Positions 18,375 to 26,407 of a stretch of 64,000 nucleotides of DNA are shown in pieces. Numbering within the stretch: position 1 is the first letter of the stretch; each line of letters begins with the position of its first letter. Source of the DNA: Bdellovibrio sp. UBA4095 (GTDB taxonomy: Bacteria; Bdellovibrionota; Bdellovibrionia; Bdellovibrionales; Bdellovibrionaceae); contig DFXZ01000002.1 of assembly GCA_002381805.1 (NCBI GenBank), positions 120,056-184,055 of the forward strand, written 5' to 3'. Made by a program: the position numbers and the translations under genes. The notes under the pieces are model-generated. The model was not told the DNA's origin. It saw only the letters and a list, made by a program, of their open reading frames with translations, and ran no database searches.

Positions 18375-19051
18375 CTGTATTCGATACTCTGAGCAAGCTT
18401 CTTCGCTTGCTTCTTTAGGTCTTCATTTTGGAAGTTTTTAAGAACCAGCTGATAGATCTCGGAAGCTTCATCAGTCTGATTACTAATCTCACTGATTTGC
18501 CCCATCCGCAGAAGAATGAAACCAGTCAATTCGTGCTCAGGGAACTGAACGACCATATGCTCGATACCTACCAAACTACTGCGGAAGTCCTTTTTTAAAA
18601 AATAACTTTCGGCCACAAAAAACTGCGCCTCGACTCGATATGGCGACAATGGATACTGAGTCATGAGACTATTAAACTCTTTAATAGCCTTATCGAACTC
18701 CTTGTTTTGAAAGAACTTTTTCCCCCGAGCGAACATCACTCCGGACAAATCCAACGCAGAGGCACTAGCGGGAGCGCGAACTGCGGTCGCTAGCTTATTA
18801 AGCTCATAATTTGCTTGCAGAGTTTTGTTGTCCGGTAGAACTTGCGCCACCGTCTGTTGAAAATCCTTCAGTTGATAACTTAAAAGTTCCTGCTGAAATC
18901 TCTCTTGCTCCACTTGTTTTTTCAGTGCGGAAATCTGATATTCAAAAGCTTGCTGGCCATTAAAATGACCAACAAAAACAGAGTAAACTCCCAACAGTCC
19001 CACCGTCAGGCTCAGTGCGAATATCACAAAAAAAGAGTTCTGATTTCTCAT
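18371..19051 (-). CDS. Membrane-anchored TPR protein
   Basis: 226 residues. One N-terminal membrane helix (about 7-26, FFVIFALSLTVGLLGVYSVF) is followed by a coiled-coil segment to about 65, then TPR-like repeats (ARGKKFFQNKEFDKAIKEFN, then the VEAQFFVAESYFLKKDFRSS helix pair), similar to BamD/CpoB repeats. Likely periplasm-facing. No Shine-Dalgarno; a sigma28-like box ends seven bases before the ATG. Coupled to the FecR-like gene. Confidence 0.7.
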   Translation of the reverse strand: MRNQNSFFVIFALSLTVGLLGVYSVFVGHFNGQQAFEYQISALKKQVEQERFQQELLSYQLKDFQQTVAQVLPDNKTLQANYELNKLATAVRAPASASALDLSGVMFARGKKFFQNKEFDKAIKEFNSLMTQYPLSPYRVEAQFFVAESYFLKKDFRSSLVGIEHMVVQFPEHELTGFILLRMGQISEISNQTDEASEIYQLVLKNFQNEDLKKQAKKLAQSIEYR

Positions 19052-19058
19052 GCGATTC

Positions 19059-19085
19059 TTATCGGCTTAAATCGAGAAAAATTAA
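19059..19085 (-). promoter_or_regulatory. Candidate sigma28 (FliA)-type promoter
   Basis: Minus-strand TTAA, 15-bp spacer and GCCGATAA, an exact match to the FliA -10 consensus with the standard spacing and three of four -35 bases. The start codon at 19051 is only seven bases beyond, so the transcript would be leaderless. Confidence 0.45.
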
Positions 19086-19187
19086 GACCGAATCATTATG
19101 AGACACTAAGCTAGACCATCATCCAGAGATGAATTGCAATCGGCCTGATGCCTTCAGGCGAACAATGCCGGGAGGGCCTTTTATAAT

Positions 19188-19214
19188 AAAAAAAACCCTA
19201 GTGAACCACCAGGG
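19188..19214 (-). terminator. Rho-independent terminator of the L,D-transpeptidase gene
   Basis: CCCT-x-GTG with CAC-x-AGGG around an AAC loop; on the minus strand it is followed by a T8 run, 30 bp after the stop at 19244. Confidence 0.75.
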
Positions 19215-19243
19215 TTTTTAGAAGAACTGAATTTAAATAAGAA

Positions 19244-20647
19244 CTATCGAGCCGTATAGTAACTGCTATCAACAGCTAGGAATGATGGAACGTTTGTTCT
19301 AAATTCAGGCAAACCACCAACGATCACTCGACCACCTGTTGCACGATAATCTGGATGACGATAATTTACGAAACGCCCTTCATCAACCAAGAAATATCCA
19401 CGGAAATTTCTTTCGCCGATTTCGTAACGATCCCCTGAAAGCCCCGAGCTCGCAGACTGCGAAGGATTCAGGTACACAGGATCTGGATGCTGATCAAGAT
19501 AATAGAATCCACGCTCGATCATATTCACACCCGGAGTGAAGCGAATTTTATTACGATAGATCTCTGCCGCGTCAGCCGTCAAACCATTGGTTTTGTTAGC
19601 TCCGTCAGTCAGCAAAATCCAGCTCCACATTCCTTTTTGAGAGAACTCCTTACGGTATCTCGAGAGGGGTGCGTTAGGAGTATAGGGCTCTGCTGTCGTT
19701 TCTTTTGCGTAAACCCTAAAAATATCAGTACCCACCGGAAGGATGTGACGAAGATAAGCGATCGCTTGGTTCTCTACACGTGTACAACCTGAAGAACCTG
19801 GATTAGAAAGCAGATTCATCAAAGATCCACGAGTTAACTGAATCGTTCGATCCTGATCCTTACCCCAGCCGATTGTTCCATGGATCCATTGATAATCCAT
19901 GGACTCTGCTGGCTGAACTTTAGCGGCATACCAACCGAAAGCTCCATAGACTGTCGAGTTCCCTTTAGAATCTCTCGTCGTCCAACTTCTTGCTGCGGTA
20001 ATGTTCGACATTCCTCTTATAAGAGGCTGAGGGATGGATTCAAGACTTTGCCCAGCTGTATACCACGGCGGATAGTGACCTTTTACATCTGAATAAAATT
20101 TAACCCATTCCGTGATCTTAGCGTGACCAACACGAGTTTTAAACGCGTGTGGATTACTATCAGTACCCACTTCAGGTCTTCCCACGATCATATCGGTTTC
20201 GAAGATCATTTTATGAGGGCAACCTGGCGAACTCACACAGCGTTCATAAACACGAGTTTTTTCTGTCGCGATGTTCTGAATTACGAAGTACTTACCCCGT
20301 TCAGCCACTTGCTCTTTGAGGCTTAAATAGTCTTTAGAGACATAAAGTCTGCGGTCACTCGGCTGAATCGAAGATGACTGTAATACTTTAATTTCAACGA
20401 GAGGCGTGGACTGAGTTAAACGATCAACCAGTAAAACCTGGTCATTCTGAAAGAGCTTACCCACGACATTATTTGCCGAGGTCGACTCAGAACTTCGCAC
20501 ATTCACACCTGAACCGGTAATGTAATACTTTTCGCCCTCAATCAGGCTGCGTTTTTCAAGAGCGCTCGCTTGAAAGGCTGCCAGTAATGACACCCCTAAA
20601 GATAGAAGCCACAAACGCTTCAATCGGTATCCGCCAATAATTTTCAT
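19244..20647 (-). CDS. L,D-transpeptidase (YkuD family)
   Basis: 467 residues, signal peptide to about residue 30. An SH3-like segment (GVNVRSSESTSANNVVGKL) near 48-66 precedes a YkuD catalytic domain: WIHGTIGWG with His256 and SSGCTRVENQ with Cys288. Forms 3-3 cross-links or exchanges D-amino acids in peptidoglycan. L,D-transpeptidases are known to remodel the prey wall in Bdellovibrio, so self or prey wall is possible. About 150 residues follow the catalytic domain, longer than typical. GGAGG precedes the ATG. Confidence 0.88.
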   Translation of the reverse strand: MKIIGGYRLKRLWLLSLGVSLLAAFQASALEKRSLIEGEKYYITGSGVNVRSSESTSANNVVGKLFQNDQVLLVDRLTQSTPLVEIKVLQSSSIQPSDRRLYVSKDYLSLKEQVAERGKYFVIQNIATEKTRVYERCVSSPGCPHKMIFETDMIVGRPEVGTDSNPHAFKTRVGHAKITEWVKFYSDVKGHYPPWYTAGQSLESIPQPLIRGMSNITAARSWTTRDSKGNSTVYGAFGWYAAKVQPAESMDYQWIHGTIGWGKDQDRTIQLTRGSLMNLLSNPGSSGCTRVENQAIAYLRHILPVGTDIFRVYAKETTAEPYTPNAPLSRYRKEFSQKGMWSWILLTDGANKTNGLTADAAEIYRNKIRFTPGVNMIERGFYYLDQHPDPVYLNPSQSASSGLSGDRYEIGERNFRGYFLVDEGRFVNYRHPDYRATGGRVIVGGLPEFRTNVPSFLAVDSSYYTAR

Positions 20648-20781
20648 TAGGTTAACCTCCGTTAATCAGTACGCTTGTACCGCACCAAGGCTACCTGAGC
20701 AATTTTTCAGTCGCTTCTCAAATCCCCTCTGAAATAAAGACTGAACTGTCTAAGTTTTAAACATGAAAATCGTTCACTGGG

Positions 20782-21225
20782 CTACATAAAGTTCGTCAGG
20801 CGCTCTGAAGTAATGACAGCAGAAAATTCGACTCGATCCTTAATCATACACCAACCACTTAGGCCGTTTTTCCAGACATAGCGGTAGAGTGAAAGCTGAT
20901 CTTTTCGAATTCGTTCCATAAGCTCATTCGTTGAAAAAGGTCCTTCCTGCATGGGGTCGCCACTTTCAGGTGTTGGCGATAACAAAATCCACATTTTCTC
21001 GTCCATTAAGCTGGCAGAAACCTCTGGATAAACCCCTTGTGCCGCTGGAAAAAGTCCCATCTCGAATTCTCTGCACTCACTGGCCGGCTTCCACTGACCT
21101 TCATCCCCATTGCAGACAAGATCTAGGGGCCCCACTTCCCCTCGATGAACTTTCTCCCTCATTTCTTGCAAAGTGAAAGGTCCACAGGGCTTTAAGTTTT
21201 GATTATAGTACCAGGTCTTAGTCAC
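20782..21225 (-). CDS. Tandem GYF_2-domain protein
   Basis: 147 residues with two GYF_2-type modules: TWYYNQNLKPCGPFTLQEMR (2-21) with its W-containing second half, and MWILLSPTPESGD followed by GPFSTNELMERIRKD. Such modules bind proline-rich or other peptide partners. The start is GTG, overlapping the stop of the ChaN-like gene (GTGA) with AAGGA just upstream; the ATG alternatives lie well inside the first module. Its obvious partner is the coupled ChaN-like protein. Confidence 0.75.
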   Translation of the reverse strand: MTKTWYYNQNLKPCGPFTLQEMREKVHRGEVGPLDLVCNGDEGQWKPASECREFEMGLFPAAQGVYPEVSASLMDEKMWILLSPTPESGDPMQEGPFSTNELMERIRKDQLSLYRYVWKNGLSGWCMIKDRVEFSAVITSERLTNFM

Positions 21226-22826
21226 AGCTTTTCCTTCTTACTTCTAAAAGCGGCAGGCAAAGATTCCACCACTTCGACAATTTCAAAATAGGCCATTTTA
21301 AAGTTCTTATTTTCCAATGACTTGGACAACAAACTCACCAAGCTCTGTGAAGAAAGCATCTTATTTCTATAGCCATTATAGAGTCGCTCTCCCATCATAC
21401 CGCCCAAGAGATGAGCGGCAAGAACATAACTCCATTTTTTATAAGTCTTTGCGAGAGAACGAGAAGAAGCACTTCTCGTAATAGTCATCATTTCATGCAT
21501 TTTTTGCGCGAGAGCCAACTGTAAAGCTTCCTTCCCCAATTCCACAGGGCCCCTCGAAGCCAAACTTGCTTTAATATCAGCTATTGTATCGGTCTTCCGC
21601 TTAGGATTGATCATCTTGGATCCAAGGTATGCGATAGCCTCTATCCAGATTAGCTGCAGAAAGTCCTTTGGCACCTCTAAGAAAGACTTTTTCCTTTGGC
21701 TGGTTTGCGCGTGAATAAACTGCATTGCTAAACTGGCCGCATGATTAACGGATGCGCGAGCTAAATATGCAGCATCAATCTCGGGAAGATAAAAAGACTT
21801 CCCTTCAGCAATTAAATTTTCAATCCAGCGCAACTGGCGCCCATCAAAGAACTCATGAAGCTTATTCCAGAACGCATGATCTCGAGCCGTATACACTGAC
21901 AACATATCCGTCGACAGGGGTATTCCCAGTTCCTCAGAGATTAACTTTACATAGCGCCCAACATGATCTGTGTAATCCAGACCTTCCAACTCCACGTCGT
22001 ACGTCTGCTCTAAAAACATAAGATAATTCTGCCACTTCACCCAGGGCGGAACACTCATCAAACAAAAAGCTTTTTCGCTCAGACGAACGAGATCGGTACT
22101 AAGATCTAAATCCTGACTTAATAGCTTAAAGTAGATCTTTTCAGAGTTCTGAAAAATCCGAAGGATTTTTTTTGAAAAAGATGGCTCCAAGTTTTTAACG
22201 ATCTCTTGTGGGATATGACTTGCCGCCAGGTGAAGATCTCCAAAAATGACATAAACAAGACTGTCAGGTGATGACTTTACAATCTCCGCAATTTTTTTGC
22301 CCGCGAATATGTCGCGAGCTTTCAGGGTGTTGGCATTTCTTTTTTTATAGATTTTATTAATCGCAACAACAGGCACTTTGTGTTTTTGCGCCCATCGCAG
22401 CAGAGGTCGATAATTCTCCCATGGAAACCCCCAACGCTCAGACCAATTTGTTTTTTTTAAGAAATCTTTTTCTGAAAGTCGACCCGCCATAAACTTATCA
22501 AGAGTGTCCTGATCGGCCGCATCGATAAACTCAATAGCAAGTATCTTTTTTCGTTTTTTCGGAGCATTTCGCAAGATTCTTACTTGCGCCTTCTGAGACT
22601 GGTGAAGCGCATGAAAATCTCCCACTATCACTACCTGGGAGCGATCTATCTCGGACCACAAGTCCTTTTGCGACGAAATCGACCATCTTTTAGAAAATTC
22701 AGCCTGATAAACCTTGTGATACTGCATCAACTCGGGCGTATCTTCACCCAGTCGGTGGCGCACCTGACGTTCCAATTGCAAATAAAGATCTTTTCGAATG
22801 CGAAGCCATTTATTTATGTCGTACAA
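21222..22826 (-). CDS. ChaN-like haem-binding-domain protein
   Basis: 534 residues. Residues about 58-220 match the ChaN/Cofac_haem_bdg fold: VVIVGDFHALHQSQ, ILAIEFIDAADQDTLDKFMAG and YVIFGDLHLAASHIPQEI. The remaining 310 residues are helical and unrecognised. Unlike ChaN itself there is no lipoprotein signal, so the protein is probably cytoplasmic. The start is TTG with AGGAAG five bases upstream. Coupled to the GYF_2 protein downstream. Confidence 0.7.
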   Translation of the reverse strand: MYDINKWLRIRKDLYLQLERQVRHRLGEDTPELMQYHKVYQAEFSKRWSISSQKDLWSEIDRSQVVIVGDFHALHQSQKAQVRILRNAPKKRKKILAIEFIDAADQDTLDKFMAGRLSEKDFLKKTNWSERWGFPWENYRPLLRWAQKHKVPVVAINKIYKKRNANTLKARDIFAGKKIAEIVKSSPDSLVYVIFGDLHLAASHIPQEIVKNLEPSFSKKILRIFQNSEKIYFKLLSQDLDLSTDLVRLSEKAFCLMSVPPWVKWQNYLMFLEQTYDVELEGLDYTDHVGRYVKLISEELGIPLSTDMLSVYTARDHAFWNKLHEFFDGRQLRWIENLIAEGKSFYLPEIDAAYLARASVNHAASLAMQFIHAQTSQRKKSFLEVPKDFLQLIWIEAIAYLGSKMINPKRKTDTIADIKASLASRGPVELGKEALQLALAQKMHEMMTITRSASSRSLAKTYKKWSYVLAAHLLGGMMGERLYNGYRNKMLSSQSLVSLLSKSLENKNFKMAYFEIVEVVESLPAAFRSKKEKL

Positions 22827-22864
22827 GCTGTCTTCCTTGATAGCTTCTTAATTTTTGCATAATT

Positions 22865-22893
22865 TTGATTGATTTCAAACCTGAATCTACGTT
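22865..22893 (+). promoter_or_regulatory. Weak candidate promoter of the VKOR-DsbA gene
   Basis: TTGATT, 17-bp spacer, TACGTT. The -10 matches only three bases. The transcript would start near 22900, leaving about six bases before the ATG at 22906. No ribosome site is present for either candidate ATG. Confidence 0.25.
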
Positions 22894-22905
22894 CAAATGT
22901 GGAAC

Positions 22906-24117
22906 ATGACATATACAGACCGAAAAAATAAATTCTTAATTTTGGCTATAATCGCAACTCTTATTGCGATTGGAGTTCACGGCTACTTAACTTTGCACTA
23001 CTATGGCCTAAAATTCGGCACAAGTGGCGGAGACTCGTTTTGCAACATCAATGATGTTTTCAATTGCGATGCCGTGGCAGCAAGCAGCTTCTCGACTGTT
23101 CTTGGCGTACCCTTAGCTCTCTGGGGTGCCGTCACGAATTTAATCCTCTTGTATTTCCTTGCGGTCACTAAAATGAACCTCGTGCAAGACCGGGCCAGAA
23201 CATCTCGATACGCCTTTCTTCTTGCTCTTTTTGTCGGGATGGCTTCCATAGTTATGGCCGGAATTTCAGTCACGGCCGTAGGTAACTTCTGCCTCTTCTG
23301 CATGGTAGCTTACGGGCTTTCTTTTTTAAGCCTGGCCGGAGCTTGGCTTGGAGCCGAAGACCTCAAATTAGCAAATATTAAAGAAGACCTTACGGATATC
23401 GCCACAAGTGAAAGATGGGTCGCAGGATTTATTATTGCAATTCCTGCACTTGCCTTCCTTGGGGATATTATGTATCGCGAAAGTCATGGACTTGGCGAAA
23501 TCGAAAAGATTGCCAAAGAACGAGTCGCATACTGGCAGGTTGCTCCGGTTCAAAACTTCAATCTTAATGAAGGTCTTGTCTTCCAAAAAGGGACATCAGA
23601 ACCCATTATGACAATCGTTGAGTTCGCGGATTTTAGATGTTCTCATTGCGCCAACGCAGCACCAAGCCTCCACTCATTCACAAGCAACCATCCAGACGTG
23701 AAACTGATCTATAAGGCATTTCCTCTCGATGGAACTTGCAACGAAGCTATGCAAAGCGGTGGCGACGGCATCTCCTGCGGTTTAGCTGCAGCAACCATTT
23801 GCTCAGAGCAACTGGCACAAAAAGGTTGGCAGACTCACGACTACTTCTTCGCAAACCAAATGACGATCATTCAAACTCAAAACTTGGATAAAAACCTTGA
23901 GGAGATGGCAAAGGCCGTGGAGCTCCCCCTAGAAGAACTAAAAGCTTGCGTAAAGAGCGTTGCCACTCTGGAGCGCGTTCGTAATATGGCCAAAGAAGGA
24001 GCAAACGCTCAGATCCGCGGCACGCCGGCGGTATTTGTTAATGGGAAACTCCTCAACTCCGGACAACTCATTCCAGTCCTTGAGGCCGCTTATCAATCGA
24101 TAAAAAGTGGAAAATAA
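22906..24117 (+). CDS. VKOR-DsbA fusion, disulfide-bond formation
   Basis: A single protein joining a vitamin K epoxide reductase domain, which reoxidises the pathway with quinone, to a DsbA-like thioredoxin. Numbering from the ATG at 22906 (an ATG at 22897 is also open), VKOR has the outer pair Cys46/Cys54 and the CxxC pair Cys129/Cys132 among four or five membrane helices; a further membrane helix leads to a periplasmic thioredoxin with CSHC at 245-248 and the cis-Pro in RGTPAVFVNG. It replaces separate DsbA and DsbB. Diverges from the ChaN-like gene. Confidence 0.9.
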   Translation: MTYTDRKNKFLILAIIATLIAIGVHGYLTLHYYGLKFGTSGGDSFCNINDVFNCDAVAASSFSTVLGVPLALWGAVTNLILLYFLAVTKMNLVQDRARTSRYAFLLALFVGMASIVMAGISVTAVGNFCLFCMVAYGLSFLSLAGAWLGAEDLKLANIKEDLTDIATSERWVAGFIIAIPALAFLGDIMYRESHGLGEIEKIAKERVAYWQVAPVQNFNLNEGLVFQKGTSEPIMTIVEFADFRCSHCANAAPSLHSFTSNHPDVKLIYKAFPLDGTCNEAMQSGGDGISCGLAAATICSEQLAQKGWQTHDYFFANQMTIIQTQNLDKNLEEMAKAVELPLEELKACVKSVATLERVRNMAKEGANAQIRGTPAVFVNGKLLNSGQLIPVLEAAYQSIKSGK

Positions 24118-24134
24118 GAGTATGGATCGGCCTT

Positions 24135-24731
24135 CTACAGGCCGGTCAAATTCACAAGCCAGTTAGCGAAGTCACCAAACAACTCATCAAATACCAACAG
24201 ACTTGTCGAAGCCAGTCCATGGACGATTTCCAACCAAAACGCCAATCCTAATATGGCAACAGCGGAAAACCAAAGCGCTCGAACCACATAGATCGTAGAA
24301 CGAGCATCCTGCACCCTTAGGTCTGATTGAATTTTCTCAATCATTTTAATGGAGTACTGAAGTTCTTTATAGTGTTCTTTGAATTTCTCACGAAGCTCTT
24401 GCTGCTTAGCGCGCGTTAAAGAATTTATCCCTGGAAAACTACGCTTCGCTTTTATGGCATAGATAAGATCCGTCGAATGATGCACAAATCTTCTAATCTT
24501 TTCCTTAAAGTTCGGATAATCAGAAGGTCTTTCTAAAAAATCCTTTAACTCTTCAATAGCCTGATCATATCGCTCATCCAAAACCCACGTCAGAATATTG
24601 AAACGCAAGGAACCCGGTTGCCCAAGCTCAGAACGATCCACCGACATTTCAAAAAAGGACTCTCCATCCTTTTGCGCATCAGGATTTGCGATCGTAACTT
24701 CACTTGTTTCTTTCAGTGCGGGAGCTGCCAT
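24135..24731 (-). CDS. Hypothetical protein with C-terminal membrane segment(s)
   Basis: 198 residues. The N-terminal 140 are soluble and helical, with a charged stretch (LTRAKQQELREKFKEHYKEL). One or two hydrophobic helices follow (YVVRALWFSAVAILGLAFWL, then STSLLVFDELFGDFANWLV). Family unknown. No clear ribosome site precedes the ATG. It diverges from the coiled-coil gene at 24879. Confidence 0.65.
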   Translation of the reverse strand: MAAPALKETSEVTIANPDAQKDGESFFEMSVDRSELGQPGSLRFNILTWVLDERYDQAIEELKDFLERPSDYPNFKEKIRRFVHHSTDLIYAIKAKRSFPGINSLTRAKQQELREKFKEHYKELQYSIKMIEKIQSDLRVQDARSTIYVVRALWFSAVAILGLAFWLEIVHGLASTSLLVFDELFGDFANWLVNLTGL

Positions 24732-24794
24732 AGATATCTTTTCGGTATATTTAAAGAGATATTGAATACGCCATCCCAGGTAGACTTCGGTCTA

Positions 24795-24841
24795 GTCTTA
24801 AGACCTTAGGTTTGACTAAGGACATCTCATATTGAGATATT
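24795..24841 (+). promoter_or_regulatory. Promoter with two palindromes upstream of a coiled-coil gene
   Basis: TTGACT (24812-24817), 18-bp spacer, GATATT (24836-24841). The spacer and -10 carry a perfect inverted repeat ATCTCA-TAT-TGAGAT (24823-24837), and the palindrome GTCTTAAGAC (24795-24804) lies just upstream of the -35. Positioned for a repressor and a second regulator. Confidence 0.45.
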
Positions 24842-24878
24842 GAAAATTGGGGAGACCTAGACTTCATGGAGGAGGCCT

Positions 24879-25997
24879 ATGGAAACCGAATTTCAGACCG
24901 CGAAGCTTGGACATTTAGATTTCGATACAGAAATGCGCAAAGGCATCGGCTCAATCCCATTGCCTGACGAAGTTCCCGCTAAGACTGACTATAGTCACCT
25001 TCCCAAAGACATATTAAAGACAACGACAGTCGAAAATCTTATCTCGCAAAACGAAGACTTAATGGCTCGTCTTAAGGTCGCTCTTCGCCGCCTCTCCATT
25101 CTTGAAACTGAAAACCAAAAGGTCGTTGAAGAGTCCAACAAAGCCCGTATTTCTCAGTCTTCGACCCATGATCAGATTTTGGTTTTCAAAGAAAAGGACG
25201 CTCTCTGGAGAAAAAAAGTTGATGCTTTAGAAAGAGAAAAAGAAGTCTATTCTGAGAAAATGAAGGCTCTTCAAGAGCGCATGCAAAATATGGCTTCAGA
25301 ACTAAGCCGCCATGTTAAATACCACGAGCGCATTAAGAATCAGGTAAAACCGTACATTTCCCAACTAAAAGAGTACTCTCGAACTCAGGATATTCGCGTT
25401 CAGGAACTCGAAAAAGACGCTCTTCAGAAAGAAGCTCTGCTAAGAGACCTTCGCCATCAAGTCATCGAGGTAACAAAAAACTCTCGCTATCAGGTTGAAA
25501 CTCAGGAAAAGAAGTCGCGGGAAATGGTCGAGTATTATGAGGCTCAACTTCAAGCGATGAAGAAGGATTTGAAAATCCTTAACGAGGTTCAAGAAGATCT
25601 TGAAATGAAGTCTCTAAAACTTCACAAAGCACTTGAAAGACAGGATGCGCTTGAAAACGAAGTTATCACCCTTCGCCGCAGCAAGGAAGAACTCAAGAAG
25701 CGTTTCGAAAGCGAAATCAAAGCTCAGCAAGAGCGCATGACCGAAATCTCTCGGCAAAATCAAAAGCTCGGGGTTGAGCATGCTGATTTGCAAGTTCGAA
25801 CTCTACAGGATCAGGAACTTATAAAAAAGCTAGAGAAAGAAAACTTTCAAAACTTAGAACAACTCGAAGGCCTGCGTTACATGTGGAACGCCAAGAATGA
25901 GGAAAATGACAAACTCAAGACTGCTATTGGCGCTCTGGAGCGCCTCAATCTTGAGCTCAGTCAAAAACTCAACGAGTTGCGTAAAGAAGGTCCTTAG
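24879..25997 (+). CDS. Coiled-coil protein
   Basis: 372 residues. The first 50 are not coiled; from about 55 to 368 the chain is a near-continuous coiled coil rich in Leu at heptad spacing (LISQNEDLMARLKVALRRLS, later LEKENFQNLEQLEGLRYMWN). No signal peptide or membrane helix. GGAGGAGG precedes the ATG. It converges on the STAS gene with a four-base overlap of stop codons. Possibly a scaffold or polar/cytoskeletal factor; the partner is unknown. Confidence 0.7.
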   Translation: METEFQTAKLGHLDFDTEMRKGIGSIPLPDEVPAKTDYSHLPKDILKTTTVENLISQNEDLMARLKVALRRLSILETENQKVVEESNKARISQSSTHDQILVFKEKDALWRKKVDALEREKEVYSEKMKALQERMQNMASELSRHVKYHERIKNQVKPYISQLKEYSRTQDIRVQELEKDALQKEALLRDLRHQVIEVTKNSRYQVETQEKKSREMVEYYEAQLQAMKKDLKILNEVQEDLEMKSLKLHKALERQDALENEVITLRRSKEELKKRFESEIKAQQERMTEISRQNQKLGVEHADLQVRTLQDQELIKKLEKENFQNLEQLEGLRYMWNAKNEENDKLKTAIGALERLNLELSQKLNELRKEGP

Positions 25998-26320
25998 AAA
26001 CTCTGCAGGGCGCCTTCGATATTTTCGTGCACCTCTAAATTGGAGCATTCAGAAAAATTGAAGAGCCTTTGAAAGTCTTGATTTAGGCCCGCGATCTTTG
26101 CATTCATTTTTTGCGTCGAATTCAGCTCGTTAAGCACATTAAAAAACGACTGAATTCCCGAAGAACCCACAAAGCTAAGATTCTTCATACAGAAAACCAC
26201 CTTTTTCGATGATAAACTCTGCAAACAGGCATTTTTAAAAATTTGTGTTTTCTCAATTTCTATTCGGCCGCTCAAGGAAATAATCGTTATTTCCCCATCG
26301 AGCAAGAGCTTAACTTCCAT
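25994..26320 (-). CDS. STAS-domain protein (anti-sigma-factor antagonist type)
   Basis: 108 residues, a complete single STAS domain. The loop LSFVGSSGIQSF carries Ser53/Ser54 at the position phosphorylated by partner kinases in SpoIIAA/RsbV proteins, although the usual preceding Asp is Gly52. AGAGG precedes the ATG. No anti-sigma kinase is adjacent, so its partner switch must lie elsewhere. Divergent from lptD. Confidence 0.85.
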   Translation of the reverse strand: MEVKLLLDGEITIISLSGRIEIEKTQIFKNACLQSLSSKKVVFCMKNLSFVGSSGIQSFFNVLNELNSTQKMNAKIAGLNQDFQRLFNFSECSNLEVHENIEGALQSF

Positions 26321-26337
26321 GCAAAACCTCTTCGAGT

Positions 26338-26372
26338 TATAATTAAGTGCTTCTACTTAACGGCTTTTTTTT
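26338..26372 (+). promoter_or_regulatory. -10 box and weak hairpin/T-run in the lptD leader
   Basis: A perfect TATAAT (26338-26343) lacks a good -35 (TTCCAT). Immediately after it are TTAAGT-N6-ACTTAA (26343-26360) and a T8 run (26365-26372). The arrangement could be a weak attenuator or chance in AT-rich DNA. Confidence 0.3.
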
Positions 26373-26407
26373 GTGACAGTTCGAGTCCAAAAAGAGACCA
26401 GGATTCT

